NCBI GenBank assembly: GCA_963971425.1
Contig: OZ020522.1
Span: forward strand, 5,554,168-5,618,167
DNA length: 64,000 bases
Reading direction: 5' to 3'
From: Bryoerythrophyllum caledonicum
Taxonomy: Eukaryota > Streptophyta > Bryopsida > Pottiales > Pottiaceae
Under the pieces are notes generated by a model. It was not told the origin of the DNA. It saw nothing but the letters and a program-made list of their open reading frames with translations, and did not search any database. The translations under genes and the position numbers were made by a program. How positions within the stretch are numbered: position 1 is the first letter of the stretch; the number at the start of each line of letters is the position of its first letter. This document shows positions 58,699 through 64,000 of the stretch, piece by piece.

Positions 58699-60115
58699 GT
58701 CTCATAATATCTTGAGTTTGGTGAGACACAGTCACAGTCACATGTGGTCATTGAGGAGTTCATTATAAAACAAAACGGTGGCCAAAAAAAAGCATCCACT
58801 TCAGCAAACCTCATAATTACAGGTACACTCCAAATGCAGGGTTAATGCACTGATTGCAAAAGAAAATAATAGTAGCTGCCAAAATCAGATCAAGGCGATA
58901 CCAGCTCGTACACAGATCACGCATAATATGACGAGTTGACGGCACCTGGAAACATTAGGAACTTGCGTGAAAGCAGTTAGCACGCCTTGACTGAGAGAGA
59001 GACTGGGTTCATCGCACACAACTTCATCATGAAATCAACAAGGGCTGTAATACTTTGCATACCATGTTTGTGCAAGTATGTAGACGTGACACTTGCTGTT
59101 CAAAAATCCAACCTGCCAATTCACTCCATCAATCAATTAGATACACAAAACAAAATCTCGTGAACAGAATTTGGATTGTCTCTACAGAATACAGAGAAAA
59201 AGCTGAGAATAAGAATAGAATGTATCAATTATCTACTACACAGTGGGAAGCAAGAGTTGATAAGTGGGTTTACCTGCTGCGATTAGATTCTCCCAGCAAG
59301 ATGTTCAGGTCTACACAGAAACTGTGGATGGGCCAGAATGCAGAACATGTCATAAATGAAGGCACAAATAGCATGCCTCCTAAAGGATCGATGGACAATG
59401 ATGAAGCAAAAGGAGAAGTTCGGAATACGACAGATTTCAAAGCGACACCGCTGCATGGAAACAGTCAAGCTGTTCCATCTGCCACCAATAACCCTCCATA
59501 CAACTCAGCCACTCTATTATAAAACAGCAAAGAGATAAGGATGTACCATGGAGCTAGGTCCAGCACAAGGGCGTGGAAGGCGGACCACAGCTCCGGCATC
59601 AATTCGACACCAACCTTGTTCGCGAGTCGAATATCCTTGACAAGCGTAGAGTCCAATGTGGCCAATATGTTAATATTCTGTCAAACTGATGATTGACCAC
59701 ATAAAGACAAACGGAAGTAGGAATGTACTTTTTTTCCTTTTTTTTGGCTTTATGTTTCTTAGAGAGCGAGGGCTGCTCTCGTAAAATACAAGGTGATGTA
59801 GAGATCACCGAGCCCTCTATGGTACACCTCAGGCTCACCCCTAGTAAGGGTGAGCATCCTTTTTTTGCCATTGCGCTGATAGCTAACCTCTACTTTTATG
59901 AGTCCCAACTCTACGTGAGACATACAAGAACCTTCCGCCAGCAAGGTAGCCCTGCGCTTGGGGCTTTCATAGCGTAACATGATGAAGCGTCAAGTAGTCC
60001 CTCGTCGGGGAGCAAAAACCGATGAGCAACACTGCTCACCGAAACAAAAACGGTTGATCACTATCTCAAAAACTCGACGTCCGATCAACTGATTCTCTAC
60101 ACCCGCTCCGGTAGA
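58699..60115. other. Intergenic DNA, possible minus-strand exons
   Basis: A minus-strand segment at 59547-59677 reads NINILATLDSTLVKDIRLAN then KVGVELMPELWSAFHALVLD, bounded by AG and GT. It could be a second exon of the hypothetical gene at 60116-60502, spliced from the donor after its Ser run; phases allow it. No homologue is recognised. The rest is unassigned. Confidence 0.35.
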
Positions 60116-60502
60116 TCAGTTGCAGGCCACGAACCCGGGCGTAATTCTCCGCACCTGCGAAGACGACGACGACGATGATGACGACGACGACGCCGACGAG
60201 GACTCCAACCGGCGGCCACTCAAAGGCCGCACGGAAGCCGCAGCAGCGGCCCCGTTGGCGAGATCCACCGCCATCGATATGCTCTCCTCCGCAATCGTGT
60301 CCAGCGACCCCCGCTTCTGCGACAAACTCCGCTCCACCAGAATGATCTGCGGCGGCGCCGTCTCCACCATCGCCCCTAACGCCGCCATCCGCTCCAGTAT
60401 CGTCTCCATCGTCTTCTGCCGCGGCGAGCACCGCTCCACCGTAATCATCTGCGGCGGCGCAATCTCACACCACGAACTCATCGCCATCGCTCCCCTCCCC
60501 AT
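60116..60502 (-). CDS. Hypothetical serine-rich protein with twin APPQ-VER motifs
   Basis: I do not recognise this protein. The single-exon reading is 128 residues from the ATG at 60502. It contains two similar units, IAPPQMITVERCSPRQKTME and APPQIILVERSLSQKRGSLD, each followed by TILE/TIAEE-like acidic residues. An Ala-rich stretch (NGAAAAASVRPLSGRR) and a run of serines follow, then RRITPGFVACN. It is GC-rich with strong codon bias against AT-rich flanks, and a GC-rich promoter-like block lies upstream (60850-61030). A GT donor just after the serine run (after 60155) could splice to a segment at 59547-59677, replacing the last 12 residues. The Asp-rich frame on the opposite strand is the shadow of the serine codons. 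Confidence 0.45.
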   Translation of the reverse strand: MGRGAMAMSSWCEIAPPQMITVERCSPRQKTMETILERMAALGAMVETAPPQIILVERSLSQKRGSLDTIAEESISMAVDLANGAAAAASVRPLSGRRLESSSASSSSSSSSSSSQVRRITPGFVACN

Positions 60503-61991
60503 GCCTCCCTTCAATCCTCCTCCTCCGCAACGTCCAAAACCCGAATGCTCCCTCACACCACACGCAAATCCTCGCCAAGAACTGAAACTCCAACTGCTCG
60601 TCCACGAAACCCTCACCAAGAACCAAAACCCCAACCGCCCGTCCAGAGAAACGCCGCAACGGAATTCCCTCAACAAAACCGGAAACCACAACGGCAAGGC
60701 CGCGAAACTCCAACAAAGCAACCACCGGAAACGAGAAACGCCTCTAGAGATGACCGCAACCTGCAATCGTAGCAGCGATGGCGAGACAACGAGAGAGAGA
60801 AAGAGAGAGAGGAAGGTGTTGGAATTCGAGCAATGGAGGTGGTCATATGAATGAGAGAGACCGAGCACGCGTCGGGCCGGTGGAGACCCGTGCTCGGGTG
60901 GTGGGGCCCGGCGGCGGAGCATGGCTGGGAATCAGGGGCGGGGCCGGGGCAGTCGCTCTCGGCGGCGGGCGGGCGGGTGGGCGGGCGATTTTGGAGGGCG
61001 GGCGACCGGACCGGGCGGTCAGTTCGTGAACTCCGCCACGTTCAATTTTTTTTACCGTCAAGCCTCCTACCGTTGCATTAGGAAGGACCAAGGTTATCAA
61101 ATACGGAGTACATATATTTGTATTCCGAGTACATGTCCATGTATTCAATTGTCGTTGATGTATTCCAAATATGTATGAATACATGATTAAGTACAAATGA
61201 CAATTAAGTACATGATTAGGTACAAATCGAGGGGGTTGATGAGGATCACGACAAAGTAATAGTGGGGGCGAGGCAGAAAGCGCATTGACGACTGCGGCGC
61301 ATTCAATGCGTTGACAAGAGCTGGAATGCATGGTGTACTAGTACAGTATTTTGAATACATATGAATATGTGTATTTGATAATCCGGGGAAGGACAACCCA
61401 AATACCGACTGGAGATTCAACACCGCTTCTTCTAGACCCTTCATAGATTTTGGGGAGGAAATGTAGCCGTTCATTGCATCACTTGTACCATGTGTTCATT
61501 TCCTTCCAAAATCTAGAAGAGGGCGATATTGGTTGCCAATCGATTTTGGATTGTCCTACCTTTGAGCATCTCCACTGGGGCATGAGTCCCAGGCAGAAAC
61601 ACCGGTTTGGTGTCACTTTTAATCAAAAGCTCCTTGCCGTGTTGGATATCTCGGAGTCCCGCCCCAACAGTCTGGCGTTGATAGAGCAAACAGACGCCAA
61701 ATACTCTCAGTATCCCAAGCGCACCTCAAACTATTGTGGGGTGGTGCATTGAACAAGCGCTCACCGCGTGGCAAGTCGGGCATTCTAAAACAAGAAAATC
61801 ACTTTGCGTTCCCATCCTCCACTCTCGGTTCTGTCGATTTGCACATACAATGTGTTTTTCTTGTATTGGCAACGCAGAGTCCAACGGTTGATAGTGAGGC
61901 GGATTGAATAGGATCTCCATCGGAGGTTGGGCTCCACCCTAACATCCCTCGGCCTAGGGTGGCCGGGTAGGTGTTAGGGGTGAAGATGCTC
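60503..61991. other. GC-rich promoter block, then intergenic DNA
   Basis: Up to about 61030 the DNA is GC-rich (GGGCGGGCGGGTGGGCGG near 60967) with a GAGAGA tract near 60790, likely the promoter and leader of the minus-strand gene. Beyond it, direct words such as AAGTACATGATTAGGTAC and TGAATACAT recur near 61130-61370 without a clear element. Confidence 0.4.
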
Positions 61992-61995
61992 TTAA

Positions 61996-62228
61996 CCCTT
62001 AAACGTCAATTGGGAACCGTATATATGTGCACGTATTTTACTCTGTAGAATACCCCAAAAAATGTATTGAAGTTTAGCAAGCACCTCACACCTTTGAATT
62101 GAAGATTCTTCCACTAACATCTTTCATATGGAGGTCATTTCAATCAATTCGAACCTTATCATGTTCAAATACAACACCATACATGTAGAATATTGTGGCC
62201 ACCAATAGCACCTTCTAATGTTTAAGGG
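61996..62228. mobile_element. Short TTAA-flanked MITE, 233 bp
   Basis: Perfect TTAA at 61992-61995 and 62229-62232; termini CCCTTAAAC mirrored as GTTTAAGGG. The interior shares words, inverted, with 26520-26820. The layout (TTAA target, CCC start) is that of piggyBac-type elements. Confidence 0.8.
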
Positions 62229-62232
62229 TTAA

Positions 62233-62994
62233 TGTTGCTCAACTTCTTATGGAGGTAGGCTTTCAAACGGATTCCAATAATTGGATTAGCTAACCTTCTT
62301 GTGTTTAGGATTTAAACATACTCCGTGTGATGTATTGATAAAAGATGACTATTGTAACTTTTGGATAGTTTGGGTAGAAAATCAATCTTAAAAGAGGAAT
62401 AATTTTTAGGAAATTAAGTACCGAAAATCCTAAATTTCCCTGCGTGATGTAACCTCACATAATCCCTAAATTTTGAGTGATTTCTTTGTCGGTTTTCCAA
62501 TCAGGTTCGCACAATGAACTCAATCAAGAAGGGTAACTGCCACTATCAAAGCATAGGAAATGCACAGTGGAGTATAACTGACTCATTCCTTGCAGGCCAA
62601 GTCACGGTAACTTGCCCGAGACAGTCAAGAGCCATCCATCCGTGCAGGTGGGCCATGTGTAAAATATGGCCACTAAGTTCCAGAAGATCCATGTGGAAAA
62701 TGCCTTGAACCAACTCGAAGAAGCCGCATCCAACCAACATTGTCTTGCACGAGACCCCACCTCGATCATGTGTCTTATTGGTGGTGCATAGTCTAGCGAC
62801 TCCTGTCCATGCCAAGTGACATCATGTGGACTAAGTCGCACGCCATTTCCCACAGCTCATCACACTATTGATCCCCGTCAATAGGGAGCAGTTACGGCCC
62901 ACATCAACCCAGAAGATGTTTCGAGAAGCTTCAACGGAAAATCTTGGGGAGTCCCAAGAAGCTGGTGATGTAACAACCTTGTGGACAAAGATAT
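62233..62994. other. No recognisable feature
   Basis: Short open frames on both strands without domain or homologue that I can name. Confidence 0.4.
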
Positions 62995-63058
62995 TGTGGC
63001 GCAAACGAACAGACACTCTATTCATGTTGACCTCCTCTGTAGGCTGGAGTTCTTACTA
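62995..63058 (+). mobile_element. Degenerate LINE tail (LINE-H)
   Basis: GCAAACGAACAGACACTCTA followed by a CTGGAGTTCTT end matches the last part of the LINE tail. No (TTC)n is left beyond TTCTTA, and no target duplication was found. Confidence 0.55.
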
Positions 63059-63283
63059 CACTACAATTGAGAATTAGTGTTAAGCACAGTAAATGAACTA
63101 AAATGTTAATAAGTTTTTACTTGTGATGAATGTTTTTACCAACGATGTTTACAATGATTCCCCTCATTGAATAATATCAACATTTGTGCTCGTAGTAAAA
63201 ACCTTCATCTAAAGTAAAAAACTTACAGCATTTACAAATTAATTAGTGAGGTTACACTAATTCTCAATTTTAGTGTACTCCTA

Positions 63284-63597
63284 TTAGTACACTAAACACT
63301 GAATGTAGTGTGGATTCATTAGAAATGTGGATGAAAAATGATGTTGACCACATCAATTTTGGTTTTGGAACAAAATTAATGTGGACACATTTCAACATGT
63401 GTCACGGCCCTCATTGCCACCTCACCCCCACTCACTACCATATATCTTCCACTCCCCACCACTCGCCCCCACCTACCACCACTCACCATGACCTCTCCAT
63501 CAATCCACAATAATTTTGTGTCAACAATTTTGAAACATCCCGCACTATTTTCTCAAGTACATGATTTGATGTGAATGGAGAATTCAAGTGGACCACT
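63284..63597. mobile_element. Partial MITE of the CTGAATATAGTGTA family
   Basis: Begins near ACTAAACACTGAATGTAGTG. Its far part (GATTTGATGTGAATGGAG, AAGTGGACCACTTTA) is the inverted match of 34640-34690 inside the MITE at 34568. The far end appears cut by the TTAA element that follows. Confidence 0.6.
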
Positions 63598-63601
63598 TTA
63601 A

Positions 63602-64000
63602 CCCCTAAATTTCCAAGAGTTCCCTCGGGGACTCTAGAAGGTTTGGGCAGGTACCTCCTGCATCAAGCTACAACATTATCTTTTGAAAATTTTATTGTAG
63701 ATGGACATTACTAAAAGCTTCGTGTGAGTCCAATTTTTTCCTCAATCCGACATTTAATGAAAAAGTTATGGAGAGATCGGGCCCGTCAGGCAATTCCAAA
63801 AACTTTTGCTAAGACACTCATTTGAAGGTGAGATTTTGAACAACAACAAATAATATTATTTCCTTTCATGTTGTCAAAAAAATCTCTTTGTCTTCAGTGG
63901 AAAATAGCATATAAATCAAAGTCAAACATTCTCACACATTATCGCACATTGTCGGGCAAGGTACCAAAGAAACTTCCTCTTTTTCACATTAAACTTTGAG
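63602..64000. mobile_element. TTAA-family element running off the window
   Basis: Starts CCCCTAAATTTCCAAGAGTT after TTAA (63598-63601) and follows the family consensus (CGGGCCCGTCAGGCAATTCC, CACATTGTCGGGCAAGGTAC) to the window edge. Confidence 0.8.

Noticed and set aside
60015..60055. Hammerhead-ribozyme-like core (CCGATGAG...CGAAAC)
   Set aside because: The invariant CUGAUGA is broken, extra bases separate stem II from GAAA, and I could not find stems I and III.
60120..60854. Plus-strand protein with a poly-Asp run
   Set aside because: It is the antisense of the serine-codon run in the minus-strand hypothetical gene. It lacks a recognisable domain, and the minus frame has the better start and repeat structure.

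Overview
The window looks like a nuclear segment from a seedless, streptophyte-type plant (bryophyte, lycophyte, fern or charophyte level; species not identified). The reasons are plant-type genes with GT-AG introns, a germin-like protein, plant-type H2B with the histone octamer motif, and an enkurin gene, which implies flagellated sperm. Genes are GC-rich islands in AT-rich, transposon-packed DNA.

Layout. 1-2250: small inverted-repeat transposons and the tail of a LINE. 2700-8000: two minisatellites, then a nine-exon TBCCD1 gene (+). 8000-18500: decayed elements, including a GC-rich minisatellite in an inverted repeat, a Tc1/mariner transposase relic, a MITE inside a 45-bp satellite, and a Ty3/gypsy relic with a PHD-like finger. 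18891-19505: single-exon germin-like protein (-). 19800-32900: MITEs, a pogo/Tigger relic, AT satellites, and a ~0.92-kb non-coding family flanked by TTAA with CCCCTAA termini.

32949-50906 is the most remarkable stretch. It reads as one minus-strand LINE (here LINE-A) exploded by at least seven later insertions: a TTAA element carrying a MITE, two plus-strand LINEs in series at the same 12-bp target, a 7.8-kb foldback element with two 2,626-bp mirror-image arms and a 4-bp target duplication, a Stowaway-like MITE, and a short LINE with a 16-bp target duplication. The LINE family joins reverse transcriptase, RNase H and a C-terminal PD-(D/E)xK-like endonuclease, and ends in a structured 3' tail with (TTC)n.

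51498-53380: two tandem histone H2B genes, each with one intron at the same codon; the first has a 3' hairpin like the animal/algal histone stem-loop. 54119-55923: enkurin (-), seven exons, 260 aa, with a pure (CT)140 tract 7 bp from its start codon. 56800-64000: more TTAA-type and PIF-type inverted-repeat elements, plus a small serine-rich hypothetical gene near 60.3 kb.

TBCCD1 (basal body/centrosome placement) and enkurin (ciliary axoneme) both belong to motile-cell biology, but nothing in the sequence shows that the genes here are co-regulated.
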